Origin: Chamaelirium japonicum
Taxonomy: Eukaryota; Streptophyta; Magnoliopsida; Liliales; Melanthiaceae
Assembly (NCBI GenBank): GCA_947650365.1
Contig: OX393550.1
Coordinates: forward strand, 119,198,874 to 119,262,873
DNA: 64,000 nucleotides
Direction of reading: 5' to 3'
The notes beneath the pieces were generated by a model. That model made no database searches and had not been told where the DNA came from. It saw only the letters and a list, made by a program, of their open reading frames with translations. This document shows positions 22,198 to 34,800 of the stretch, one piece after another (position 1 is the first letter of the stretch; every line of letters starts with the position of its first letter). Made by a program: the position numbers and the translations under genes.

Positions 22198-23135
22198 GCC
22201 TCATTATATAGGCCCCATCAGGGAGCCCGATGATATGTCAACCATCCAACGGATTAACAATCTCATGTGAAAAAGATAACAAACTTCAAATTTATATCTT
22301 AATTGCCCTCATCAACATGCTCTATACGCGACAAGCATCAACTCATATATCTATCATATTTTTTACATAATATTTTTTGGGAGTTGGGGTTACCACTTTA
22401 AAAAATCCATAACTTCTTGTATACATATTAAAATTTTATAAAATTTGTATTTTTGGAATCTACTCATAAAGCTCTACAAAACTAGACCCATATTGCCTAT
22501 GAAATTAAAAAAAAAAGGATATAAGACTATCCTATCATTAACGTTTATAGAATTAAATAATATTTACTGATTGTTATAAAAAACTGAAAAATATCACTTT
22601 TGAAATCTTGGTTTCACGTTAATTGACTAAATATCACTTAAAAAAAAAATATCATGTAAAACTGACAGTTGCAAAATCAAGAAACACTTTATCGAATACA
22701 AATTGCCGATAAAAGTGTCTCTTAATTTTACAAATGTCAATTTACGTGATATTTGGTTTTGAAAATTGATATTTAGTCAGTTTAGGTGACAATTTGATTT
22801 TGAAGGTGATTTTTTTTATTTGTAAAGATCAATATGTCACTTAATTATAGGTCACTTGTATCTGGTTTTTTTCCTTTCAGAATTTCATAGCCACAATGAG
22901 TTTAGTTTGGTAAATCTCAATTAGTACATTCAAAAACTATAATTTTTTTATAATATCGATGAGTATATAAAAAGTTATGGAATTTTTTAAATAAAAAACA
23001 CAACTTCTAAAAAGAATAGTCACCTCATTCTTTAATACTTTTAAAAAATAAAGGTTAGACAAACAAAGAGTAAGACGGTCATCAGATAAATGGGTTTAGA
23101 CTGCTACATTATGGGGCTTATTTGGGGACTATAGA
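22198..23135. repeat. Near-palindromic foldback unit 1, ~940 bp
   Basis: The left half (ccccatcagggagcccgatg, through cataacttcttgtatacat and gacccatattgcctatg) is repeated inverted in the right half (aatttcatagccacaatgag, atataaaaagttatgg, ttatggggcttatttgggg). The centre is near 22702, between aaacactttatcga and ccgataaaagtgtc. The arms are about 430-500 bases each, moderately diverged. If transcribed it would fold into a very long hairpin. No coding frame was seen. Confidence 0.82.
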
Positions 23136-23184
23136 AGGAGAGACCCGAATCAGTTTTCATTTTATATGAGTAGTGATAGAGAAT

Positions 23185-24155
23185 CCCTATTATATAAGCC
23201 CCATTAGGAAGCCCCATAATATGACAATCATCCAACGGATTAACAATCTCATATGAAAAAGATAACAAATTTTAAATATCTTAATTGCCCTTATCAGTAG
23301 GCTCTATATGAGGTAAGTATCAGCTCCCATATCCATCAGATTTTTAAATAATATTTTTTGAGTGTTGGATTTTCCACTTTAAAAAATTCATAACTTCTTG
23401 TATACAAATCAAAATTTTATAAAATTTATATTTTTGAAATTTACTCATGGAGCTGTACAAAACTAGACCCATAATGCCTATAAAATTCTAAAAACAAAAT
23501 TCAGATATAAGACTATCATATAATAAAGTAATATTTATCGAATTAAGTGATGTTTGCTGATTGTTTTAAAAAACTAAAAAATATTACTTTTGAAATTTGG
23601 TTTCACATTAACTGGCTAAGTGTTACTTACAAAAGCAAATTTCATGTAAAACTAACATTTGCAAAATCAAGAGACACTTTATCGAACATAAACTGTCGAT
23701 AAAAAATATCTTTTAATTTTACAACCATCAATTTATGTGATATTTGGTTTTGATAAATGATATTTAGTCATTTTAGGTGATAATTTGATTTTGAAGGTGA
23801 ATTTTTTTGTTTATTTATAACTATCAGTATGTCACTTAATTCGGTGTAATATCACTTAATTATAAGTTATTTGTATTTGGGTTTTTTTCTTCAGAATTTC
23901 ATAATCAAAATGGGTCTAGTTTGATAGATCTTGATTAGTAAATTCCAAAAATATAACTTTTTTATAAATTTGATGAGTATATAAAAAGTTATGGATTTTT
24001 TAAAATAAAAAACACAACTCCCAAAAAGAATAGTTAGCTCATTTTTTAAATTTTTTTTAAAAATGAATGTAAGACAAACAAAGGGTAGGATGTTCATTAA
24101 ATAAATGGATTTGGACTGCCACGTCATGGGCTTGCTTGGGTTCTATATAAGGTAA
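23185..24155. repeat. Near-palindromic foldback unit 2, ~970 bp
   Basis: This is a direct tandem copy of unit 1, also palindromic, centred near 23697 (cactttatcgaacat / ctgtcgataaa). Both units are preceded by tttatatgagtagtgata-like sequence and followed by agacccgaat, so the duplication covers unit plus junction (period about 985 bases). The copies differ at scattered positions and small gaps. Confidence 0.82.
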
Positions 24156-24598
24156 GACCCGAATAATTTTCCATTTTATATTGGCATATGATTTGATTGC
24201 TAAATATGTGTAAATGTTACAAAGAAGCATTCTGAATGCAACTTATTATAATGAATAAATCTTTGCCCTAGACATGTGTTCAACTTACTTAGTAGTTAGA
24301 GGAGAATGTCGTAGGAGTATAGAGAATTAAATCTCCATCATCTTTTCCCTATGCCCCTTATTTGGGCTGGCTCGAACTCGGGCTGGATCCCAAGGAAGAA
24401 AATGGGCCGAGTTGGAATGGCAAAACTTAGAATCGGGCTTGGGCTTGGGAGACCACCTAGAGTTTGAGCCAATTATGGGCAGTCCATGACCGACCCAGCT
24501 CGACCCGATTGAGAGGCCTACCCACAAGTGAGTTGCACTCCAGTCGACTGCATAATCATTGTGCGACTATGATGCATGTCGGCGAGCGATAGTTGCTT

Positions 24599-24860
24599 GA
24601 TTGCGAATCACCGATCTGGTTGTGTGTAATGAACGTGATCGCGATAGAATGATTGCGAATCATCGGTCAGGTTGGTATGCCTTTTTCTTTGTGATCGCAA
24701 CAGAATGTTGTGGCATCTAGAAGGATTGCAAATAACCGATCGGGTTGGGATGTCTTTTTCTTCGTGATCGCAACATAATACAGTGACATCAAGAAGGATT
24801 GCGAATAAGCAATAACCAATCGGGCTGGGATGACTTCTCTTCGTCCAATCACAACAATCC
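24599..24860. repeat. Degenerate ~73-bp tandem repeat
   Basis: About four diverged copies of a unit of the form gattgcgaataaccgatcgg ... ctttttcttcgtgatcgcaa begin near 24599, 24652, 24723 and 24797. The shorter first and odd fourth copies suggest decay. Non-coding. Confidence 0.75.
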
Positions 24861-24944
24861 ATTTGCAATCCGGTGAGGCTAAAATGCGATTCACTAATCG
24901 GACCCAGTACAATCGGTGGCTGTGATCACAATAATAAATTAAAT

Positions 24945-25110
24945 CTTTTTTTTTTCTTCTATTAAATATAGCAATGCCGATTTTATTAGGATTGCTCCTA
25001 TGAGAAATAGTGTCCCACCACTAGTGGGTCAACAATATCGGATCAAAATCGGTGGGACACCAATATGCCACCAAAATAGAAAATAAAAAGGAATCTTAAA
25101 AATGAGTTTA
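24945..25110. repeat. Dispersed repeat, copy B
   Basis: Same family as 21140-21370: attttattaggattgctcc, then ccactagtgggtcaacaata, then cggtgggacaccaatatg. It ends close to the hAT-3 insertion point. Confidence 0.6.
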
Positions 25111-25118
25111 CCTAGGAC

Positions 25119-25624
25119 TGGGGTTGCAAATGAGCCGAGCCAAGCCGAGCTTTGGCCTGTTTGAGCTTATTCGTTTATTAAACAAGTCTATATTTCAGGC
25201 TTGGGCTCGGTTTGTTTAATAATAGAGCTGAGCTTTGTTCTACTTGAGCTTGTTCACGAGCATGTTCATGAGCCTAAACTTCAGATTAAGCTATGCTCAA
25301 TTAGTGATGAAACAGTCCCTTATCAAGCTTGTTCATAAGCCTAAATTTCAGACTAGACTATATGTTAAGCCTATTCAAGCCATTTATGAGCCTATTCATG
25401 AGCCTCATTTATGAGCATATCAAGCTTGTTCACAATCTTTGCTCATGCGTCCTAAACAAGCATGTTTTGCGACGAGTTTTGTTCTGCTTGAGCTTGTCTC
25501 GTTTATTAAACGAGCCTAAACTCATGGCTTGTGCTTGGCTTGACTAGTAAACGAACTCGAAGTAACTTTTATCGAGCCCAGACGCGAGCCGCTGACAGAA
25601 CAGGTTGGTTCGTCTGCAGCCCTA
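25119..25624. mobile_element. hAT-type element (hAT-3), 506 bp
   Basis: Left end tggggttgcaaatgagcc; right end, inverted, tagggctgcagacgaacc. The flanks cctaggac (25111-25118) and cgtgggac (25625-25632) match at six of eight bases, an aged 8-bp duplication. The inside has repeated gagcttgttcatgagcc and attaaacgagcc motifs and no coding frame. It lies 225 bases upstream of the SLX9-like start codon and may form part of its promoter. Confidence 0.75.
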
Positions 25625-25646
25625 CGTGGGACGTGGGACGTGGGGA
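25622..25646 (+). promoter_or_regulatory. Triple ACGTGG motif upstream of SLX9-like gene
   Basis: Three tandem copies of the 7-base unit acgtggg lie directly at the hAT-3 junction, about 205-225 bases before the ATG. ACGTGG is the core of ABRE/G-box-like sites bound by plant bZIP and bHLH factors. Function is inferred from the motif and position only. Confidence 0.35.
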
Positions 25647-25849
25647 AAGGAAGAAAGGTCGGCCAAGTTTAGTGACCAAAAGAACGAACCCCAAAATCCC
25701 AGCGCCCCCTCCGCCAGACCCCCGGCCCGCTCCGCCCGCTCCCGCATCTCCCTTACCACCGACGTCTCTCTTTCTCTGCCGCTGGGTAGCGCGCGCAGAG
25801 GCAGAGGAGGCGTTCGCCTTAGCAAGTAGGGAGGAGCCGAGGACCCCCC

Positions 25850-28800
25850 ATGGCCAGGTCACCAAATCCCCTCCTCTCTATCCCCTTTCTTTTCTTTTCC
25901 ATGTTGTTGTGCGATTTGAGGAACCGGCCACCTCCCTTGCCGTGACAGTCGCCGCCGATTGGCGGCCGGGAGGAGCTCCACCTCCCATATCCACCCCCAT
26001 GTCTCTCTCTGATTTGTGGCCTGAACCACATGCCGACAGCACCCTTTGCCATCGCCTTTCCTATGGATGGCGGCTGTGCAGCCGGCGGTGTCCGACCAAG
26101 CCCCGACCAGGTCCCCCATGGGCTGACAGCCACCAGCCACAAGTCCGGGACCTCCATGCCTTTACCTCAGTTTTGTGGAATTGCAAGCGAGTCCCTTTTT
26201 CCCCTGTTTGTGTAGTGACTGCCGTCGTCCCGAGCGCCGGCAGCAAAGCGATAGCCCGGCCACCCCCGTTGCGTTTGATCGCAGCCGACGGACTTGCGTG
26301 TGTGCGTGTTGAACTGGGACCCTGGTGTCCGCGATGCTGACTACCCGTGGAGTACCCCCGGAGGCATCATTTTGTGTGACTACGGACCGGCACCGGCGCC
26401 CGATGGCGCCAAAAACTTTGATTCAACTTATACGGCGGTAATTGGCCTTGCCTTGCGTACCAAATCCCGCCAGTGTTGTGTGTTCATCATCGACCCCCGG
26501 CCGCGACGAGGCCCTACATTGTTGCAGAGTTAGACTCTGGCATCCACACCGTTTTCTGTGCTTGTTATGTAATCAAATATGGTTGTAGACCTAGTATTTT
26601 TATATTTAGTTTTTGATAAGAAAACCTGACAAACATAACTACAAAATCAAAATATATACCAAAGCGGACAATTTTCAAACAAAGCACCAAACCAGACAAA
26701 ACAACCCGGGGGTAGTTGCAATGCTCATTATATTCCTCCAAACGGTCACACTATCAACCTATAGAGTATAGAGGCAAATTAACAATGTATTGAATCATAT
26801 TTCAAAGCCTAGAATCGATTGTGACTCTAAAGTGTCTAAATATAATTGTGTAAGTTGGAAATACGACTCTATAGTCCTGAGTCCTACATATGTTTTGTCA
26901 TTTAAAAAAAGGTATATGGTCATTTCATATGTCTGATCATTTTGAAATCTTTACAGCAATGCCATAAAAAAAATATTGACACTATTTGATAGTTAGTTTA
27001 GAAAGTGGTCCGACGCAGTATTTATTTAGTTTTTCTGCTCTAATATGGTATAACGCCCTTATTTTTGTTCTAAAATTTATTTTGCGACTCTTTTCACTAT
27101 TTGTTGTACTACTTTTAATAATTTTTAAATAAAACTTCAAAGATTCGTGTGGCTTATGCCCCTCCAAATGGCAAATGTGAGGCAAAACACCCTGCTTCAG
27201 ACCTGCGTCTGTGAAAAACACTGGATCTAATTGCCTATTGAACTACCACATTTTTCCTATGATCTCCCATTCTTTATGATTTGCATTTATGAATGATAGA
27301 GAAGTTCTCAGCTTCTTATTTCCATCTGTATTTTTTCAATTGTTGTAATTTATTATCTCAACTGTTTTGCAAATTTTCTATGAGATATGATTTTCTAAAT
27401 CGACATCCACCATGAACCATAAATTATACGGGTTTTCTTGCGGATCAGGATAACTTTGCTACTCGATATCTAACATTTCTCTATTCATATTAATATTGAA
27501 TTCTTATGATGAGACCATTGTCTCGTATTTTTCCCCTTCCAACAGTAATAAGCCATGCAATCACTGGAACCATAAAACCCGAAACACAAACCAACATACT
27601 CAGTCCCGTTTCCTGCATCAAATACATGTGATGTTGACTTATAATTTGCTGGAACATTACATAAATTGACTGACATGGTGATACTGTTCATACGTTGTGA
27701 AAATTGTAGTGCAATATTTCTTATCTATTCATGCTATTGATTTTGTAAATTTTTATTGTTGGTTTTGTTCACTTGGAAGATGCATCACAGTAGTTATGAC
27801 ACATACTTATTTCATTTTTTATATTCATGTGTTCCTTATTTTATATGTATCTTATGGTTTCCCAGTTACCCTTGTTTTGATAAATTTTCAGTTCATAGTA
27901 TTTTATTTCTGTTCGTATTTAGCTAACTTTGTTTAATGTTAGGAGCAGAGGAGTTAGGCTGAGTAACATAAGTTTTGATTTTTTGAGCCGTGATGCTTTA
28001 TAGGTTTTTGCTCTTGTGTAAACCTCAACCCCCTTAGGGTCCCTATCTTTTCATTACTACTATTGTGGAGGGCTTTCCTTCACATTTCGCCTTTACATCA
28101 AAGAATCTTTGCTTTGAGGATAATGTTGTTTATATTGACCTGCACTTTCAGGTCCAGTGCTGAAAAAAAAGACCCATCCAAAAGCTTCAGCCGCAAACTT
28201 GAGAAGAAACTTCACTTTTATGCAAGTAAGTTTACTTTTCATATTCTTCGAAAAGAAACTAAGTTTGCCTTTCATGTAAGAATATTATGTTTTAATTTCG
28301 ATCTCTAATTTTTGTACTTTTCTCTGTTTGTCATGAGTTCCTTTTAAATTTAAATCCATTGAGAGAAAATGCATTTTAATCTTCTTGAATTTCATCCTCC
28401 CATGTTCAACGCTTTAATCTGTTCCCTGTTTTTTATTTTTGAAAATTATTACATGGTGCACAATTTTTTTTTTCTGTTACTTCATTATGCGAATGAGATT
28501 GTAACTTCGATGTCCTTTTCACCTTTGTCTAATATCTAGCTATTTAAACTATATCTGACATTTTTTTTAAAATTTCTTTCAGAGGTTAAAGATGCTGTTG
28601 TTTCTCTAGGTGTTAAGAAGGCAATTGGCAAGGTGATACACTCCATCCTTTTTTGTTACCTTGAAGTTTCAATATGTTCTAAAGTTGTTTCATACTATTA
28701 ATTACTAATTTTAAGGCCGATCCTTTCTGTCGGTGAACTAATATAACTTGTCATATATCTATGATAACTCATGCTTGCTTACTGAAAGGTATTTGCTTTT

Positions 28801-31800
28801 CAAAATTTTCATGTTTTATATGATTGAAATTGGTTACTTCATGTTTTGCAGCTGCTAATGAGTTTTCACTAGGTTTTTAATGATGTAATGAAGTATTCAT
28901 TAGATGACTCAGATCCATCATTTACTGATAGAAATGTTTGGAGTCGTTTTCATATTCTGCTCTTATGCATATTTTAAACCTTATTTTGCTCCCATTTTGG
29001 CTGGGGTGCATTGATATGACTTTGCTCCTAGTTACAAGTTACAACCATGCTATTTGCAACTGGTAGTTCCTGAATCTACTGCGTAGTTTTGCCAAGAAAC
29101 CCTTTCAGCCTTTTAGAACCGATTCTCCTCTGAAGCAAATTCATATACCCTAAAAGCCAATGATCTACATGGATTCGAACCCGAATTGGTTGGTTTCCAT
29201 GTGTTCGGATTTAAACTGATTGGAACCAATCAAAATCATAGTTTTTTTTGGGCAGTTTTCGTATTTTTTTGGGCAACTTTTACCTTTTATATCAATTTAT
29301 ATCTGTGTATCTGTTAACTTTAACTTCGAAATAGTGCATGATTATCCACGAATATGTTTTAGTAATAGTCGTGGTTCAAATCGTATGAAATTAATGGTGG
29401 AGTGTTCAGCTGAACCCGAACCAATTCGAATTTTGACTGATCCGAATCAAATCAACCCAGAAGCAAATTATGCCCCAATTCGAATCCGATTAGGTCGAGT
29501 CTGGTGAATCGGGCCCGAATTGAGGCTGAATGAGCTGAATCCGACCCTAATCAGCCAAACCAGAACCGAGTATGTTTTTTTGAACTTTTTTTATGGAGCA
29601 TCTGAACCGGTTGAACCAGCAAACCTCTTGTTAGTGTTTTATCCGATCCGAACCCGAGCCCAAATTCTTAATCCCTGTTAATATAAGGATTCTAGGAATC
29701 AAAGCGGTTCCGAGTTCCGACTTATGGTTAACCGTTTTTCAACATGATGAGCCTTGGCATATATAAATAAGGATCTCAAACAAACATAGTTTCCGGTCTT
29801 CTTTATGCAAAGATCAAGCGCGTACGAACAATTTCTTTATTTAAGGCCTTTATGAAACTTCTTAGTTCTAGCTCAACCTTTGCTCACAATAAGGGTTAGA
29901 CTATGACTCTATATACTTCGTTTCTTAGTCTTTAATGAATAAAGTTCTAGTTTATGATTAATAATGTATACGTGTAACTAGCATATTGGCTATCCTAATA
30001 TTGATTTTGTTACCCTCGTCTAATTACCATTTATGTTTTATGTTTGAGTTGTTTTGATACTTAGTAGATGATTGACACAACAGTTAATTCATGATATTTG
30101 ATTATTGAATACGTGAACCCTTAAAGTATTTTGTTACTTTTAGTACTTTATGTATCATAAACCTTGCACGTTTTATGTCGTGGATTATTACAAACTTTAT
30201 ATTAAGTATACTATAAAATAATTCCTACTATTTTAGTTGCAATCAAATTTTATCTTTTTATCTGTTTTAGCTTATGTATTCTATTTTTTTTGTAAATATT
30301 TCAGTATTGAAACAACTAAACTTGATTTGAAACTTTCAAACCGCCAATATTGCCACTGCCAAAACTTTTGGGAGTTACGTCGACCGATGTTGACATGGTG
30401 CCGAATCTTGATATCTTATTGGAAGCGAATAGATAGTAATACCATAGAAATTTATGCTTCAATGTGTTAAAAATATTTTTATGTAAGATTGGAAACTTCT
30501 TTAAGGTTAAATGTCTACACACATTTATTTTGAAATAACTCAAATAGGAAGAACTCTCGATTATTAGTAGGATTGTTTTTATAAACCAATCTTATTTGGA
30601 TTTATCGTCGTCTGTCAATTTTTAATGCTTAGGGTTCTTTGATTCAAAACCCAAACACACCACCTTACTTTTGATCTTTAAGAAGTATTTTAATACTTCT
30701 CATTCTCCTTTCCATCTTATTTCCTTTGTGTAGTTTTTTTGTTTCTATTTTTCTTGATTAGGCTCAAGAAGAATAAACTAGGGCCTAGGCCCAAGAAGGC
30801 TAGGTGCTCATTGTGCTGAAGGACGCATGAAAAGGCCCGTAGGATTTCCACCCTTCTCTATATCTCAACACCTTGTTGTCCTTTCTTTTTTCTTTTTTCC
30901 TTATTCCTTAGCTAAATCATTGTTCTTGATACCTTATAAGGGCCTACTCACCTTCCCTTTACCCTACTGAGGACCTTACATCATTTCCTTAGAACCTTAG
31001 ATATTACTAATGCTCCCTTAAGGCAACTTCCAATTTCGAAGTAGGGCACAGTAGACAAGTGTCTACAATGTGGCGACTCCAATGCCTAGAGCCTTTCATC
31101 CTCTAGGTTATGATCTTCTTTTAGCGTTAGCTTCCTTATTTCCTTTGGGTGTAGGTGGAGATCCATCCTCTTTCTTGCTAGCTTGTTGGGTGCTTTCAGG
31201 TTCTTTTTAGCTTGCTTTCATGTTAGGTTCTAGCTAGCTTTCTTTGATTTTGGCTTGTAGATGTTTTGGTAGCTTGCATGTTTGGATTCACTTCTTGCTA
31301 TCTTGTTAGTTTGGATTAATCTCTTACTAGTTTGCATGCTTGTTAGTGTTGGGTTTACATCTAGCATGTTTTCTTGTTTTGGGTTGACCATCTATCATGC
31401 TCTTTTGTGTCAGGTTCACCACCTAGCATATTTGTTAGTGTTGGCTTCATAACCTAGCGTGTTTACTTGTGTTGGGTCCAAAGTTCATTAGAATGGGATT
31501 TGATTACATAAGTTTGCACACACTATTGCACTCCCATTCTCATTATTGCATCTCTTTGCTAACACTGGAGTTGAATTAGGGTCATTTTTGTACTGAAGGT
31601 AGAAGTAAGGCCGTCAAAGGATCTACCTACTCATGTAACAAATTCACTTGAGTGCCGAGGTCAAAATGTTTGATGCGAGGTATATCGAATAGGGACCCTA
31701 CAACCATTGGTGACCCATGCATCATTACCATAAAGTTAGCAAATAAAGATTGGATTACCCTATTAGGAACCCCTAATAAGATCGATGCACCCACACATGT

Positions 31801-34800
31801 TTTCTAACATAGATAAGCCTTGCTTCGAAGGAGGAACCTTTTCACATACCTTCTCTCTAAATACCAAGGTTGTCTTTGGACCTACTTAGAGTTGCATCCC
31901 CAGGACCATGGATAAAAATACCGGTCACGGACAAATTATCGGTCGACCGAAAAAACGGTTCGAACCGGGTGGTACAAACCGGTATCGGTCTGAACTGGTC
32001 CATACCGGTGTGAATTGATTTTTGGTTTCAAAAAATTTTGAAAAAATAACCAAAAAATCCAGAATAATCTAAAATACTGGTTTGTGATGTTTTTTTTCAT
32101 TAGTAAACTAGTTATAGGTATGAACCGGTCTTTTTAAGTTATAAAGTCACTGTTTTCACTGTATGATTCTAAATTGTGGAATTTGATATAGTTATTAAAT
32201 TGTATGTGTTAGATTAGCCTAGTATTATGCTTAGGGATTACAAAACACAATTCATGACCATTGCACAAACATGAATTACACAACTAATATGACTACATGA
32301 GTCATATTTTACAATTTCACATAATAAACACAAATTCATAGTCCTAAGACTCCTAACATGTTTAGCAAATAAAATGCAAAAAAAAAAACAATAAAAAAAA
32401 AAAAACCCAAAATTTGCATGAACCGATCATGCAAATTTGGAGATGATGTTTATAGATCTATAGATCTAAGCTTTGATGGCATAGATCTGACCTATATCAA
32501 CATTTTCACCACAATTATTTGGTTTATTTTTAAAAAAATACAAAAAAAGAAAAGAAAATTGAAAACGCCCCAAATTTACATGAATCGATCATGCAAATTT
32601 GGAGATGATGCTTATAGATTTAAGCTTTGATGGCATAGATCTAGCCTATTTCAATATTTTCACCACAATTATTTGATTTTTTTTTTTAAAAATGCAACAA
32701 AACAAAAGAAAAATAAAAAAAATTATGAAAAAATACCTTCAAATGTGATTTTGATCTTGCAAATCCGAGTTTTTGGCTTCAAATCTTTAAAATCCAGCTA
32801 GTATGGAGCTTCACCTCATGTGGGAATGAAGAAAGATACCCAAAAAAATGAAACTGGAATGAAAAAACCACCCAAAACCATGCTTCATACCCGGAACCGG
32901 TTCAAACCGGTCGGTATTTACGCGATTTAATCCTCGCGACCGGTATCGACTGGATACCGGTGCGGTTCGGTCCGGTTCCCGATTTGAACCGGCCGGTACG
33001 GTTCGTACCGGCCAGTATTTTGATCATTGCCCATGACAAGCTAGTTTGTGTCCCCATAATACACTTGTGGTCCGTCCATTGTTCTTGAAGGGGGGGTCCT
33101 TGATGGGTTCGTTGGGGGCATAGTTCCATCAAACATTAAGCATTGGTTCGTTTATATAATTCCATCAAGCATTAAGCCTTAGTTCTTTAGACTAAAGCTT
33201 ATATTCGCCTTGGTTTAGTTCCAAGACACATGAACCCATGACCGATGGCCTTGTGTCCAAGGAGGAATTCAAAAAGGTCATTGAACTTATTGAAATAATC
33301 AGACCAAGAGTTCAGTTAATTGCTTGCGTGAATGCAAACCCTTATATGACCCGAAAGGAAGGGCACATACCTGAAGGGAAAGCAATCCAACCCTCCCATA
33401 TGAGGGGAACCCCACTCTGTGTACCGCAACTAATGAAATTGAACCTGGAGTGGAACAATATTTGAACAATTGAAGGGAACCCCACGGGGTGCACTGCAAG
33501 TCATGAATCTCAACCTGGAGTAAAGCAATATTTGAATAATTCAAGTGGAATGGCCAAGACATCAGGGGTGTCGAGCTATCTGTTTCAACCCATGATTAAT
33601 TAATATCCCTCAAAAATCAAAATCACCACTCTTGCATCCTTCTAGGAGAAGGTGATAATCCTAATTTCAAAGAAGCTAAATCGGTTCAACAGGGTCTCCA
33701 AATTGGTCATGTCCAACCATCGTCTCAATAGGGGCTCGATCCATTCATTCAAATCCAACCTCAAGGAAGCCTGAATCTAATTAGGCTAAATATTTCCATA
33801 TTCCCGTTCAAAGTCGCTTGTACGAATTAAGATTCATATACCCAATTACATGATGACGTTTGTGTGAGCGCCAAAGGATGAGGTCCTGTATGTAACCTTC
33901 AACGTTCCTCCTGCAATGCGATCCTTCCTGTAAAATCAAGGCCCTGAACTTCCATATTTATGACAAAACTGGATGCCCAATAGCACATCTGTGTGTGCAT
34001 GTTGTACCGACATGGCTCCATAGTAAATTATAAACAGACCATGATTTGTTTCTTTCAAAAGAGCCTTGTAAAACCTGCTTTCTGTTGGATTTCCATGCTC
34101 ATATCATTATGAGATCCAAACCTTTCAAGATGTAATCAACATGTTCTTGAAACAATATTAATTTATTAACAAAACTTGGACATCTTTTTGGTAGAATCTC
34201 GAAGTTATAACTCAAAAAACTCAATAAATTGTTTGTCAACTACATCACGCTCATGGCATACCGCATACGACATACCATGGCATTACAAATGATCAACAAT
34301 TTCACCACGCACAATATGGAAACAACGACGACTGGTCTTTACCCTCAAAACCAAGAAGTTGCCTTTCTTGAGTTCTGTAGTAAATGGGGTTTATCATCAT
34401 TTCCTACATCTACTTCCAAGTTTCAGCGCCATCAGGTCTAGAAGATTGAAAGAGAACCGGGTGAATGCGAATAAAAAAGAAATGATGTCATTAAGTAAAG
34501 CACAAACTCTATAACAAGTTGTTAATCTTGTGCAAGATTTCATCTTCGAGGAACATGTATTTGTGGTATCACCTGCAGTCTATAAGTCGTTCTTGCGCAA
34601 GGACAAGCACACAGAAGGTGACCCTTGAGATATTTTACACTTACAGGAGAGCTTTTGATCTCAATTCTTCCAAGCTATAAACTCTAGGATCTTTGACATT
34701 ATATCATAGACAAGGTTCAAAATCATAGTATTGGTTGGCCCTCGATCGGTACGTACCAGTCAGTACCAGTTGATGGGTATTTTTATATGATTCCTTTGCG

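Larger units (their letters stand above)
21909..24520. mobile_element. hAT-type element (hAT-2), 2.6 kb
   Basis: A perfect 8-bp target duplication cccacaag lies at 21901-21908 and 24521-24528. The left end is taggattgtaaattgggccg and the right end, inverted, is taggcctctcaatcgggtcg. Subterminal gggctcgggct/agcccga runs match the hAT-type elements elsewhere in the window. No transposase is present; the interior is almost entirely two tandem near-palindromes. Confidence 0.88.

Noticed and set aside
25531-26340. 269-aa frame and overlapping partners near the SLX9 start
   Set aside because: Spans promoter, leader and intron 1; GC-rich with no recognised domain, and the SLX9 exon model explains the locus.
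29160-29180. Possible tRNA from ggattcgaaccc
   Set aside because: Looks like a T-arm word, but no cloverleaf or acceptor pairing surrounds it; it belongs to the GAACCCGA repeat.
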